This document shows, in pieces, positions 52,790-63,626 of a DNA stretch of 64,000 nucleotides (position 1 is its first letter; each line of letters starts with the position of its first letter). Made by a program: the position numbers and the translations under genes. This stretch comes from Nocardia vinacea. Lineage in GTDB: Bacteria; Actinomycetota; Actinomycetes; Mycobacteriales; Mycobacteriaceae. The stretch covers positions 1,736,001-1,800,000 of the forward strand of contig NZ_CP109149.1 in NCBI RefSeq assembly GCF_035920345.1, read 5' to 3'. The notes under the pieces were generated by a model. That model made no database searches, was not told where the DNA came from, and saw nothing but the letters and a program-made list of their open reading frames with translations.

Positions 52790-54994
52790 ATGGGTGCTAC
52801 CACCGTCGCTCGGCAATGCACGTTGTGTGAGGCGCACTGCGGGATTCTGGTGACCGTCGAGGATGATCAGGTCACCCGGATCGAGGGCAATCCGGATGAT
52901 GTGCTGTCGCAGGGGTACATCTGCCCGAAGGCGACGGCGATGGGTGGGCTGCACCATGATCCGGATCGGTTGCGCACGCCGGTGCGCCGGGTCGGTGACC
53001 GGTTCGAGCCGATCGGGTGGGACGAGGCGTTCACCGAGATCGGGCGGCGGCTGCGGCAGGTGCGCCACGCGCACGGGGTCAGCGCGATCGGAATGTATTT
53101 GGGAAATCCGGCGGCACACAGCTCGTCGGTGATCTACGGCGCGCTGTTGCGCACGGTGCTGATGACGCGGAACTTCTTTTCGGCGTCCTCGATCGACCAG
53201 TTTCCGCAGGAGTTCGTGGCGTGGCGGATGTTCGGATCGAATGTATTGATGCCGGTGGCCGATATCGATCGCACCGATCGACTCGTGATCATGGGCGCCA
53301 ATCCGGCGGTATCGAACGGATCGGTGACCACCATGCCCAATGCGAAGCAGCGCATTCGAGACGTGCGCAAGCGCGGGAAAGTGGTCGTCATCGATCCGCG
53401 GCGGACCGAGACCGCGCGCCTGGCCGACGAGCATGTGGCCATCGCACCCGGTGGTGATGTGTATCTGCTGCTGGCGATGCTGCAGGTGCTGGTCAGCGAA
53501 AACCTGTGTGCGGAAAGCAGGATTCGCGCGCAGTGCACCGGCTGGGAGGAGTTGCGGGTGCTGGTCGCCGAGGTGACACCGGAGCTCGCCGCGCCGCTCA
53601 CGGGTGTCGATGCCGAGACGATTCGGCGGCTGGCGCGCGAGCATGCGGCAGCGGATTCGGCATTGCTGTATGCCCGGATCGGGATATGCCACCAGGTGAC
53701 CGGCACGCTGACACATTGGTTGGTCAACACCATCAACGCGGTCACCGGGAATCTGGATCGGCCGGGCGGGCAGATGTTCGCGACGCCGCCGATCGATGCG
53801 CCGCGGTTCGGGAAATATCTGCCGGTGGGCTACGGGGCGTGGACGGACCGCTCCGGCACTTACAAATCGTTTCGCTCGGAACTGCCGGTCGCGGTGCTGG
53901 CCGATGAGATCCTCACCGAGGGCGCTGGGCAGATCCGCGCGATGATCACCTACGCTGGTAATCCGGTGCTGTCGACACCGCAGCGCGGCAAACTCGACGC
54001 CGCGCTGGACTCGCTGGATTTCTATGTCGCCGTGGATATGTACGTGACCGAGACGACCCGGCATGCGGACATCATCCTGCCGCCGATCTCCCCGCTGGAG
54101 CGCGAGGATGTGAACATTCTGTTCCCGGTGTTCAGTGTGCGGAACAATCTGCGTTACGACGCCCGCGTTTTCGAACCTCCGGCCGACGGACTCGAGGATT
54201 GGCAGATCATGGCGCGGTTGATCGCCGAGCTCGTGCCGCTGCCTGCGCGTCGGTTCACCACACGGGCGGTCAATGCGCTTCTGGAGCAGTTCAGTCCGAT
54301 GCGGTTGACGACCGTTGGGGTGGCCGCAGGCCCGTACGGGGTGCTGCGGCGCGGCCGCAAGGGGTTGTCCGTGGCGAAGGTGCGCGCCGCGGCCGGGGGG
54401 ATCGATCTCGGTCCGCTGCAGCCGCGATTGCGCGCATTGATCGGGACGAAGGATCGCAAAGTCCATCTCGCGGCCGCCGATTTCGTTGCGGCCGCACGGG
54501 AATTGCTCGACGACGCGCGCCGTGGCAATGCGCTGACCGCGCCCGCCGACGGCTACGACCTCAAACTCATCGGCCGCCGCCACCTGCGCAGCAACAACTC
54601 CTGGCTGCACAATGTCCCGTCCATGGTGAAGGGCCGCGACCGTTGCACCGCCCTCATGCATCCCGCCGACGCCGCCGAACGCGCCCTCATCGACGGCATA
54701 CCCGTCGCGGTCACCTCCCGCACCGGCTCGATCGTGGTCACCCTCGAGGTCAGCGACGATATCCGCCGCGGCACCATCGCCATCCCGCACGGCTGGGGGC
54801 ACCGTGAACCCGGCGTCGGCTGGCAAGTGGCGGCATCTCTCCCTGGTGCGAATGTCAATCTGCTGCACGATCCGTCGCTCACCGACACCTTCTCCGGGAA
54901 TGCGGCGGTCAACAACACGTGGGTGACAGTGACTCCGGCGTCCCCCGCGCCGACGGCAGCGGATGTCGATCGCGAGCCTGCGCCGACTTCGTAG
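52790..54994 (+). CDS. Molybdopterin-dependent oxidoreductase (DMSO-reductase family), copy A
   Basis: The 734-residue enzyme starts with an iron-sulfur block QCTLCEAHCGILVTVEDDQVTRIEGNPDDVLSQGYICPKA (CxxCxxxC...C, one [4Fe-4S]). Molybdopterin blocks follow: RTPVRRVGDRFEPIGWDEAF, RTDRLVIMGANPAVSN, VVVIDPRRTETARLADEHVAIAPGGDVYLLLAML, and the dinucleotide-binding C-terminus (LKLIGRRHLRSNNSWLHN). No signal peptide, so cytoplasmic. The ATG at 52790 follows GGAGG. It converges on the paralog at 55681-57969. Substrate unknown (formate, nitrate and others use this fold). Confidence 0.88.
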   Translation: MGATTVARQCTLCEAHCGILVTVEDDQVTRIEGNPDDVLSQGYICPKATAMGGLHHDPDRLRTPVRRVGDRFEPIGWDEAFTEIGRRLRQVRHAHGVSAIGMYLGNPAAHSSSVIYGALLRTVLMTRNFFSASSIDQFPQEFVAWRMFGSNVLMPVADIDRTDRLVIMGANPAVSNGSVTTMPNAKQRIRDVRKRGKVVVIDPRRTETARLADEHVAIAPGGDVYLLLAMLQVLVSENLCAESRIRAQCTGWEELRVLVAEVTPELAAPLTGVDAETIRRLAREHAAADSALLYARIGICHQVTGTLTHWLVNTINAVTGNLDRPGGQMFATPPIDAPRFGKYLPVGYGAWTDRSGTYKSFRSELPVAVLADEILTEGAGQIRAMITYAGNPVLSTPQRGKLDAALDSLDFYVAVDMYVTETTRHADIILPPISPLEREDVNILFPVFSVRNNLRYDARVFEPPADGLEDWQIMARLIAELVPLPARRFTTRAVNALLEQFSPMRLTTVGVAAGPYGVLRRGRKGLSVAKVRAAAGGIDLGPLQPRLRALIGTKDRKVHLAAADFVAAARELLDDARRGNALTAPADGYDLKLIGRRHLRSNNSWLHNVPSMVKGRDRCTALMHPADAAERALIDGIPVAVTSRTGSIVVTLEVSDDIRRGTIAIPHGWGHREPGVGWQVAASLPGANVNLLHDPSLTDTFSGNAAVNNTWVTVTPASPAPTAADVDREPAPTS

Positions 54995-55156
54995 GAGTGC
55001 ACTGCCCGTGGAATGCGCGCCGGGTGCTGCCGTTGCCCGGCGGTCCCGGCCAGGAAGTCTGCCGATCACGTGGGCCCACGGCCATTCAATGTCACGGGTT
55101 GACCGGCGCGCGGATCGGTCGATGCGGTCGCACCTCGGTGCACGCCGTCGTGCCGA

Positions 55157-55567
55157 TCAGGGCGTTTGAGCCGTGACGCGGTAGCCGAGGCGGAGTTCTC
55201 TGGCGGGGTGGGCGGCGGCGGTGAGGTGGAGCCAGCGGTGCAGGCCGGCGCGTGGGTCGGGGACGTAGGCGGCCTGGGTGTGGGTGATGCCGAAGGGGAA
55301 GTTTCCGGATGCCGCGGCCGCGGTGGCGGTCATCAGATGCATTTCCGCCCACAGGTTCGGTTCGGGTGCGTCCTCGGGCAGGGGGCGGGTGTTCGGGAGG
55401 AAGAAGCCGAACGGTTCGGCGGGGGCTCCGGAGGTGTGGATGAGTGTGCCGGTGACGAATAGTCGCACCGTTCCGGTGTACACCACGCAGTTGGGGGTCA
55501 GGTGCAGGGGTGGGGCAGGTTGCAGCTCGAGCCGGAAAACCATGGGCCGACTGTACGGTGTCGCCAT
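55157..55567 (-). CDS. Small conserved-looking protein of unknown function
   Basis: The 136-residue product has FRLELQPAPPLHLTPNCVVYTGTVRLFVTGTLIH, FGFFLPNTRPLPEDAPEPNLWAEMHLM and AAHPARELRLGYRVTAQ, consistent with a small beta-rich enzyme or binding protein. Start is ATG 55567 or 55543. It lies between the two convergent molybdopterin oxidoreductases; the link to them is only by position. Confidence 0.6.
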   Translation of the reverse strand: MATPYSRPMVFRLELQPAPPLHLTPNCVVYTGTVRLFVTGTLIHTSGAPAEPFGFFLPNTRPLPEDAPEPNLWAEMHLMTATAAAASGNFPFGITHTQAAYVPDPRAGLHRWLHLTAAAHPARELRLGYRVTAQTP

Positions 55568-55680
55568 GTGCGCGAAAAGCAGTGGAGCGTCACGAAGTTC
55601 GGTTGCTCACATACCCGGCGTTGCGTCGGTCGAAATCAGCGCCGACGCGGGCGTCGTATTTGTCCGATCTGGGCGAAAAG

Positions 55681-57969
<2,289 letters not shown>

Positions 57970-58038
57970 CGATGCTCCTCTGAGTTGTCGTTGATCGAGA
58001 GCGGAAGCGAAACCGCCTGTCGAAATATGGATGCGGGA

Positions 58039-59010
58039 TCAACTGGTCTGGTCGACGCGAGTGCCGTCGATCCACGCCTTCGGCTCGGCCAGGAACGGTG
58101 TGTCGCCGAGCCGGTCGAGATCGTCGAAGAAAGCATCCTGGGTGCGTGTGGCGGCCTTACTGCTGCCGGTGGACAGGAACGCGGCGAGTTCGTGATTCAG
58201 GCTGCGCGACAACGACCTGTCGGTGCCGAAATAGATGGCGCGCTTGAGCTCCTTGATGACGACCGGATTGCGCGCGGCCAGACGCGCCGCGGTGGCCTCG
58301 GTTTCGGCGAGCAACTCGTCCTCGGCGGTGAGCCGGTGCACCAGGCCCAAGCGCAGGCCCTCCCGTGCGCTGAGCGGTCCACCTTCGAGAGTCAGTTCGA
58401 TCGCCTTGGCCGCGCCGATCAGCCGCGGCAGGCGCTGGGTTCCGCCGCCGCCCGGAATGAGATTGGCGATCGATTCGATCTGACCGAGTTCGACGTGCTC
58501 GGCGTCGGCGGCATACCGGATATCGCAGGCGAGGGCGATCTCGTGGCCGCCGCCGAGGGCGGGACCATTGATGGCGGCCAGATAGACCACGCGAGATCGG
58601 TTCATCCGCAGGGTCGTTCGCTTCCAGCGGTAGCCCCACACCATGCCGGTGCCGAGACCGCCACCGAACCGCTCCAGCATCTGCGCCGCACCCGGTACCC
58701 GCAGGCTCGTATTGAGCATCGGGATCAGCGGCGCCACCGCGCGGGCCGGGATGAACGGATGCGGCATCGCGAGCATGCCGGTGAGCGCGCTCGGATCCGC
58801 GTGGGTGAGGAACCGCCCTGGCAGGCCGCCCGTGAGTACGATCGCGCCGACCGTGTCATCGGTATCGGCCGCCGTGGTCAGCAGGTCCAGATCCCGTACG
58901 ACGGCGGGGGTGACGAAGTTCAGTGGCGGGGCGAGGATGGTCGCGGTGAGCACTCTCCCGTTCCGGGCCAGGTCGATCGTCTCCAGGTCGAGCTCGGCTG
59001 CTCGCGACAT
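58039..59010 (-). CDS. Enoyl-CoA hydratase/isomerase (crotonase) family protein
   Basis: The 323-residue protein has VVYLAAINGPALGGGHEIALACDIRYAADAEHVELGQIESIANLIPGGGGTQRLPRLIGAAKAIELTLEGGPLSAREGLRLGLVH, the crotonase core with oxyanion-hole residues. It is longer than usual because of an N-terminal block and a 30-residue insertion (ERFGGGLGTGMVWGYRWKRTT). Fatty acid or aromatic acyl-CoA degradation is likely. ATG 59010 follows GAGGAG; the frame continues upstream through the operator. A TetR operator lies about 55 bases before the start. Confidence 0.86.
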   Translation of the reverse strand: MSRAAELDLETIDLARNGRVLTATILAPPLNFVTPAVVRDLDLLTTAADTDDTVGAIVLTGGLPGRFLTHADPSALTGMLAMPHPFIPARAVAPLIPMLNTSLRVPGAAQMLERFGGGLGTGMVWGYRWKRTTLRMNRSRVVYLAAINGPALGGGHEIALACDIRYAADAEHVELGQIESIANLIPGGGGTQRLPRLIGAAKAIELTLEGGPLSAREGLRLGLVHRLTAEDELLAETEATAARLAARNPVVIKELKRAIYFGTDRSLSRSLNHELAAFLSTGSSKAATRTQDAFFDDLDRLGDTPFLAEPKAWIDGTRVDQTS

Positions 59011-59064
59011 CGGCGTCTCCTCGGGTCCGTGGTGGGCGCGGTGGAACCTGCACCCGACGCTGAT

Positions 59065-59080
59065 TATGGTCTCCACCATA
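59065..59080. promoter_or_regulatory. Operator 1 (TATGG-N6-CCATA) before the crotonase gene
   Basis: TATGGT-ctcc-ACCATA is a perfect palindrome; arms extend to GATTATGGT/ACCATAATC (59062-59083). The same core TATGG-N6-CCATA occurs in front of the TetR gene itself (59849-59864), so the repressor controls both. Confidence 0.8.
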
Positions 59081-59214
59081 ATCGGGATGTCAAGGGGCAC
59101 GTCCTGTCGAAACGTTCCGCCGTGGCCGGAAGAACGGCTCCGAGCGTGCCTTCTTCGCGGGGTTGAACTGCCGAATGTGGCCGGAAAAGACCCACCTCAC
59201 GGGTCGATCAGGCG

Positions 59215-59838
59215 CTACTCGGAAGCGCTGAGGACGGTCGTCAGATGAGCTTGCAATTCGCGGACGGTGTCCTCGAGCGGCGTGGTGGCCCGCTCGACGC
59301 GACACAGCGCGATCGCCCCCTCGACAGCGGCGACGGTGAGAGTGGCCATGCGCCGCGAGCGCACCGGGTCGAGGCCGTGATGGCTGAGCAGATCGGTGAG
59401 TGCGGTATTCCAGCGGGCGAAGATCGCGGCGGCAGATGCCGCGAATTCCGGTGCGTCGTCGTTGGTTTCGACGGCGACTGCGAAGATCGGGCAGCCCGCG
59501 CGGTAGTCGCTGTCGACGAGGGTCCGTCGCCACAGCGCGACGAACATATCCAGTGCGGTGGTCGGATCGTTCTCGCGGGTGATCGTTTCGATGAAATCCG
59601 ACATCGAACCACCGGCCGCGCTCAGCGCGTCGGTGATCAGCTGGGTGCGACCGCCGGGAAAGTGGTGATAGACCGACCCGCGGGGCGCACCGGTATCAGC
59701 CAGCACCCGGTCCACGCTGGTGGCGCTCGCACCGTGAATGCGCAGGGATTCGATGGTGCCCTCGATCATCCGCCGGCGCGCGTCACGCTGCCGCGGGCGC
59801 GCCGGAGCCTCCTTATTCGATCGGCGTGTCGCTGCCAT
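59215..59838 (-). CDS. TetR-family repressor of the crotonase gene
   Basis: The HTH is IESLRIHGASATSVDRVLADTGAPRGSVYHHFPGGRTQLITDAL, the YxaF/LmrA subgroup. The C-terminal domain has MFVALWRRTLVDSDYRAGCPIFAVAVE, also typical of that group. ATG 59838 lies 11 bases from operator 2. It reads toward the crotonase gene, and both share the same operator type, so a local regulon of self plus crotonase is strongly suggested. Effector unknown. Confidence 0.9.
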   Translation of the reverse strand: MAATRRSNKEAPARPRQRDARRRMIEGTIESLRIHGASATSVDRVLADTGAPRGSVYHHFPGGRTQLITDALSAAGGSMSDFIETITRENDPTTALDMFVALWRRTLVDSDYRAGCPIFAVAVETNDDAPEFAASAAAIFARWNTALTDLLSHHGLDPVRSRRMATLTVAAVEGAIALCRVERATTPLEDTVRELQAHLTTVLSASE

Positions 59839-59848
59839 GTAGCCATAG

Positions 59849-59864
59849 TATGGGACACCCCATA
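59849..59864. promoter_or_regulatory. Operator 2 (TATGG-N6-CCATA) before the TetR gene
   Basis: TATGGG-acac-CCCATA is a perfect palindrome 11 bases upstream of the TetR start and matches operator 1. It overlaps a hairpin that may end the upstream hydrolase gene. Confidence 0.8.
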
Positions 59865-59878
59865 ACCCTGGGGTGTCC
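59853..59878. terminator. Possible terminator of the hydrolase gene
   Basis: GGACACCCC and GGGGTGTCC form a perfect 9-bp stem with 8-base loop three bases after the stop of the hydrolase gene (minus strand). It partly overlaps operator 2, so either role is possible. Confidence 0.5.
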
Positions 59879-59880
59879 GT

Positions 59881-60771
59881 CTATCGCACACGGCTGGTAT
59901 GGAAATCCAGCACCGCGGCCAAGGTCTCCCCAGGGGCTTCGAGCTGGGGGTAGTGCCCGACCTTCGGCAACTCGACCACATCCGGATCCGCAATCAGCTC
60001 CCGATAGCGGCGCACCATGTGCGCACCCGATGCCGGGTCGAGCAGACCGTCGATCAGCCGGACCGGAACCTGCGTGTCGACCAGCGCGCCCACCCAGCGC
60101 TCCCGATTCGCCCTGCGCTCACCCATGTAGCGAATCAGCTTGTGCCCGTTGCTCTTCCCGTGCTTACTGCACCACAGGATCCAGTACTGATCGAGCTCGT
60201 GGATACTCGGGCGGGTATCGGGACCGAAGACCCCGGCGAGGCTGCGACGGAAGACCCGCTCGGTACCCAGCACCCCGAACAGCGGTCCCAGCGGACTCGC
60301 CAGCAACTTCTGCGCCGGGCGTGCACGGTGGGTCTCGGGGAACAGTCCGCCGTTGAGCAGGCATACCGATTCGATCACCAGGGATTCGTCGCCGTCGGCG
60401 CGGCGCTGTGCGTCGCGGGCCAGCAACTCCTGGGCGACGGTGTCGCCGTAATCGTGGGCCAGGATGTGCGTGCGGGAAATCCCCTGCTCACGCAGCAGAT
60501 TCTCGTGGATATCGGCCTGATCGGCGATCCGGTACTCGTAATTGCGGGGTTTGGCCGACCAGCCGAAGCCGATCATATCCGGGGCGATCAGCCGCGCGAA
60601 CCGCTCGCGCAGACCCGGCCATACCGCATGCCAGTCCCAGGACGCGGTGGGGAAACCGTGGATACAGAGCAGATTTCCGGCACCGTCACCGGTGCTGTCC
60701 TGCCAGAAGATCTGATGGCCGCGGTGGGTGTGCCGCCGACCCATCGCCCGCCAGGACGCAAACTCTTCCAT
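59881..60771 (-). CDS. Alpha/beta hydrolase, haloalkane-dehalogenase/epoxide-hydrolase-like
   Basis: The 296-residue protein has LLCIHGFPTASWDW (oxyanion), APDMIGFGWSAKP, THILAHDYGDTVAQELLARD with an Asp nucleophile in H-D-x-G, and ELPKVGHYPQLEAP with the catalytic His. Asp rather than Ser as nucleophile points to a dehalogenase or epoxide hydrolase. ATG 60771 has GAGGTAGACATGG in front. It is divergent from the antiporter gene. Substrate unknown. Confidence 0.88.
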   Translation of the reverse strand: MEEFASWRAMGRRHTHRGHQIFWQDSTGDGAGNLLCIHGFPTASWDWHAVWPGLRERFARLIAPDMIGFGWSAKPRNYEYRIADQADIHENLLREQGISRTHILAHDYGDTVAQELLARDAQRRADGDESLVIESVCLLNGGLFPETHRARPAQKLLASPLGPLFGVLGTERVFRRSLAGVFGPDTRPSIHELDQYWILWCSKHGKSNGHKLIRYMGERRANRERWVGALVDTQVPVRLIDGLLDPASGAHMVRRYRELIADPDVVELPKVGHYPQLEAPGETLAAVLDFHTSRVR

Positions 60772-60908
60772 GTCTACCTCCTTCGTGCCGACAACTATTG
60801 CGCGCGAACGCTACCGCCACAGCCATTCGGGGGAAGCGAACCACACTGTCCGTGTCACGTACCGCATGGTCTTTTCGAGCCAGGTGTTTGCTCTGCGAGA
60901 ATGCCATT

Positions 60909-62765
60909 GTGCATGTCGCGATCGGCCTCGTTGTTCTAGTCGCGTCGGCGGCGTCGCTCGCGGCGCTCGCGCGACGGTTCGGGATATCCGAACCGCTGGT
61001 GTTGACGCTGGCCGGGGTGGTCGCGTCGTATTTGCCGCACGTTCCCGAGGTCCACCCGGATCCCGAAGTCATCCTGCTGGGTTTCCTGCCGCCGCTGCTC
61101 TACACCTCGGCGATTCGCACCTCGCTGGTCGACTTCCGGGCCAATGCGCGCACCATCGCGCTGCTGTCGGTGGGTCTGGTGCTGTTCAGCACGTTCGCGG
61201 TCGCGGCGGTGGTGTGGTGGCTGCTGCCGGTGCCGTTCGCGCTAGCGGTGGCCCTGGGCGCAGTGGTCGCACCGACGGATGCGGTGGCCGCGACCGGGAT
61301 CGCGCGGCGCATCGGCATGCCGCGCCGGATCGTCACCATCCTCGAAGACGAGTCGATGTTCAACGACGCGACCGCACTGGTGACGGTGCGCACCGCGATC
61401 GCGGCGGCCGCGGGCACGGTGTCGGTATGGAAGGCCGGGGGTGACTTCCTGCTCGCCGCCGGCGGTGGTGCGGCGGTGGGCATCGTGGTCGCCTATCTGC
61501 TGGCGATGCTGCGCCGGCGGATCACCGATCCGGTGCTGGACACCACGCTGTCGTTCCTGGCGCCATTCGTCGCCTATCTGCCCGCCGAGGGGATCGAAGC
61601 CTCCGGTGTGATCGCCGTAGTGACCTGCGGCATGGTCCTGGGTCACGGTGCGCCGGTGTGGCAGAGCGCCGCCTCCCGGATCGCCGAACGCACCAATTGG
61701 CGCACCATCCAATTCATTCTCGAGAGCGTCGTCTTCCTGATGATCGGGCTGCAGATGCGCGCCATCATCGAGGGCGCGTGGAACAGCGGCCTCGACCACG
61801 GAACCCTGATCGTGGCGGCGGTGGCAGTCATGTTGGCGGCGATGCTGTCGCGGCCGCTGTGGGTGTTCCCGGTCGCGTTGCTCTCGCGCAAGCTCGGATT
61901 GTCGAATGCCGATGTGCCGCTGAGTCATCCGGTGGTGGTGTCGTGGGCCGGCATGCGCGGCGTGGTCACTCTGGCTGCGGTACTGCTGCTGCCCGACAAC
62001 CCGCAACTGCCGGTGCTCAAACTGCTCGCGCTCGTCGTGGTCGCGGGAACGCTACTACTGCAAGGTACTTCGCTGCCGTGGGTGGTGCGGCGGCTACATG
62101 TGCGCGGCCCGAGTCGCGCGGAAAACGCACTGCAGAAGGCGAATCTGCTGCAGCAGGCGACCGCGGCCGGATTGGCCGAACTGGACAAGCACATCACCCC
62201 TGATACGCCGCCGGGTGTCGTCGAACAACTGCGCGATCGGGTCACCTGGAAGACCAACGCGGCCTGGGAACGCCTGGGCCGCTCGGAATCGGAACTGGCG
62301 ACACCGACCGCCGAATATCGGCGACTGCGGCTGGAAATGCTGCGCGCGGAACGGGAAACGGTACTGCGCGTGCGGGATTCGGGCGGCGCGGACTACGAGA
62401 TCCTGCAGTACGTGCTGTCGCGGCTCGATCTCGAGGAATCGATGATCGACCGCTTCGACGAAACCGAAGAGGAACGCGTCGAACCGCTCGCTGCCCCGGC
62501 GGCGGCCGACAGCTGCGCGCATCTGGAGTCCGCGCCGTTGGTGCGTGAGCCCACCGAACCCGACGAGTGCAAGGAATGCATCGCTGAGGGATACACCTGG
62601 GTGCATCTGCGAATGTGCCTGTCCTGCGGGCACATTGCCTGCTGCGACTCCTCGGTGGGCAATCACGCCACCAAACACTATGCCGGCACTGGCCACCCCG
62701 TCATGCGCAGCGTCGAACCCGGCGAGGCCTGGCGCTGGTGCTACATCGACGAACTCCTGGGCTGA
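60909..62765 (+). CDS. CPA1 Na+/H+ antiporter with C-terminal UBP-type zinc finger
   Basis: The first ~400 residues form a monovalent cation/proton antiporter: VILLGFLPPLLYTSAIRTSLVDFRAN, VAPTDAVAATGIARRIGMPRRIVTILEDESMFNDATALV with the paired acidic residues, and SWAGMRGVVTLAAVLLLP. A helical cytoplasmic segment (about 410-540) follows. The last 80 residues (CAHLESAPLV, CKECIAEGYTWVHLRMCLSCGHIACCDSSVGNHATKHYAGTGHPVMRSVEPGEAWRWCYID) are a UBP zinc finger, a domain that in eukaryotes reads ubiquitin tails. Start is GTG 60909, since the antiporter homology begins there; the longer open frame upstream lies over the divergent gene. Confidence 0.92.
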   Translation: MHVAIGLVVLVASAASLAALARRFGISEPLVLTLAGVVASYLPHVPEVHPDPEVILLGFLPPLLYTSAIRTSLVDFRANARTIALLSVGLVLFSTFAVAAVVWWLLPVPFALAVALGAVVAPTDAVAATGIARRIGMPRRIVTILEDESMFNDATALVTVRTAIAAAAGTVSVWKAGGDFLLAAGGGAAVGIVVAYLLAMLRRRITDPVLDTTLSFLAPFVAYLPAEGIEASGVIAVVTCGMVLGHGAPVWQSAASRIAERTNWRTIQFILESVVFLMIGLQMRAIIEGAWNSGLDHGTLIVAAVAVMLAAMLSRPLWVFPVALLSRKLGLSNADVPLSHPVVVSWAGMRGVVTLAAVLLLPDNPQLPVLKLLALVVVAGTLLLQGTSLPWVVRRLHVRGPSRAENALQKANLLQQATAAGLAELDKHITPDTPPGVVEQLRDRVTWKTNAAWERLGRSESELATPTAEYRRLRLEMLRAERETVLRVRDSGGADYEILQYVLSRLDLEESMIDRFDETEEERVEPLAAPAAADSCAHLESAPLVREPTEPDECKECIAEGYTWVHLRMCLSCGHIACCDSSVGNHATKHYAGTGHPVMRSVEPGEAWRWCYIDELLG

Positions 62766-62863
62766 CCGCCGATGGTAATCATTCGGCGGTCTCCGAACCC
62801 ACCAACTGCCACCATTCGACTACCCTCGCCGACCGTTTCCTGCTCGCACGAGCGGCGGGGTGG

Positions 62864-63412
62864 TCAGCGGCGGGTGTGGGAGTAGATCAACCGGGCGTAC
62901 TGGGCCAGCAGCTGGTCCAGTGAAATGTCCTCCCCGCCCGCGGCGATCTGCTGGTAGCCGATCAGCATCGACATGCCGAGCGCGGTGACCACCGCGGTGG
63001 TCTCCTCATCGCCCACAACGCCTTTGATCGCCTTGTGCACGGTGCGGCGGCGCGATTCGTCGACCCGCTTGAGTGCCAGATTCACCGATTCGTCATTGCC
63101 GGCCCAGGCACGGATCGCGGCCTCGGCGGCGTGGTGCAGGCCTGCGGCGAGGTCGGACATGGCGCGGATGTCGTCGTCGGGATTGCCCTGGTTGAAGTTC
63201 AGCGTGCGCAGAATGATGACCTGGCGGTTCTCCCAATGCTCGAGCAGCGCGTCCACGAAGCCCTGCCAGCTACCGAAATGGTGGTAGAACGAGCCGCTGG
63301 TGACACCGAGGCGGCGGCACAGCACGCCGATATTGAGGCCCTTGAAGCCGAGTTCGGCCAAGACCTCCAGAGCGGTGTCGAAGTACTGCTCCTTGGTGAC
63401 CACTCGTGACAT
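62864..63412 (-). CDS. TetR-family regulator
   Basis: The HTH is ALEVLAELGFKGLNIGVLCRRLGVTSGSFYHHFGSWQGFVDALLEHW. The 182-residue product starts at ATG 63412 (MSRVVTKEQYF); the frame is open 61 codons further without a ribosome site. It is divergent from the next TetR gene but their spacer holds a palindrome close to the latter only. Its target is unknown; the antiporter gene ends 98 bases away in convergent orientation. Confidence 0.88.
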   Translation of the reverse strand: MSRVVTKEQYFDTALEVLAELGFKGLNIGVLCRRLGVTSGSFYHHFGSWQGFVDALLEHWENRQVIILRTLNFNQGNPDDDIRAMSDLAAGLHHAAEAAIRAWAGNDESVNLALKRVDESRRRTVHKAIKGVVGDEETTAVVTALGMSMLIGYQQIAAGGEDISLDQLLAQYARLIYSHTRR

Positions 63413-63596
63413 TCGCAGGCGCCGTTTCTGTTCGTGCGGGCAGGGTGGACCGGACAGTACCTCATCGTATCTCCGTCGCGCGGAAACGTAACGAAGTCCA
63501 CGCATCGGCGTCGCCGCGCCGCGAAAGTACCCGTGACCGGGCGAAACGTGCAGTGGCATAGCGGAAGAGGGTTTGCCAGGGTGCTGCCGATTCATT

Positions 63597-63614
63597 ACAG
63601 AGCAATTGCTCTGT
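63597..63614. promoter_or_regulatory. 18-bp perfect palindrome ACAGAGCAATTGCTCTGT
   Basis: The 18-bp sequence equals its own reverse complement and is followed at once by TATAGT (63615-63620), a likely -10 box seven bases before the ATG of the last TetR gene. An operator overlapping the promoter is typical of TetR autoregulation. Confidence 0.8.
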
Positions 63615-63626
63615 TATAGTCGTGGC

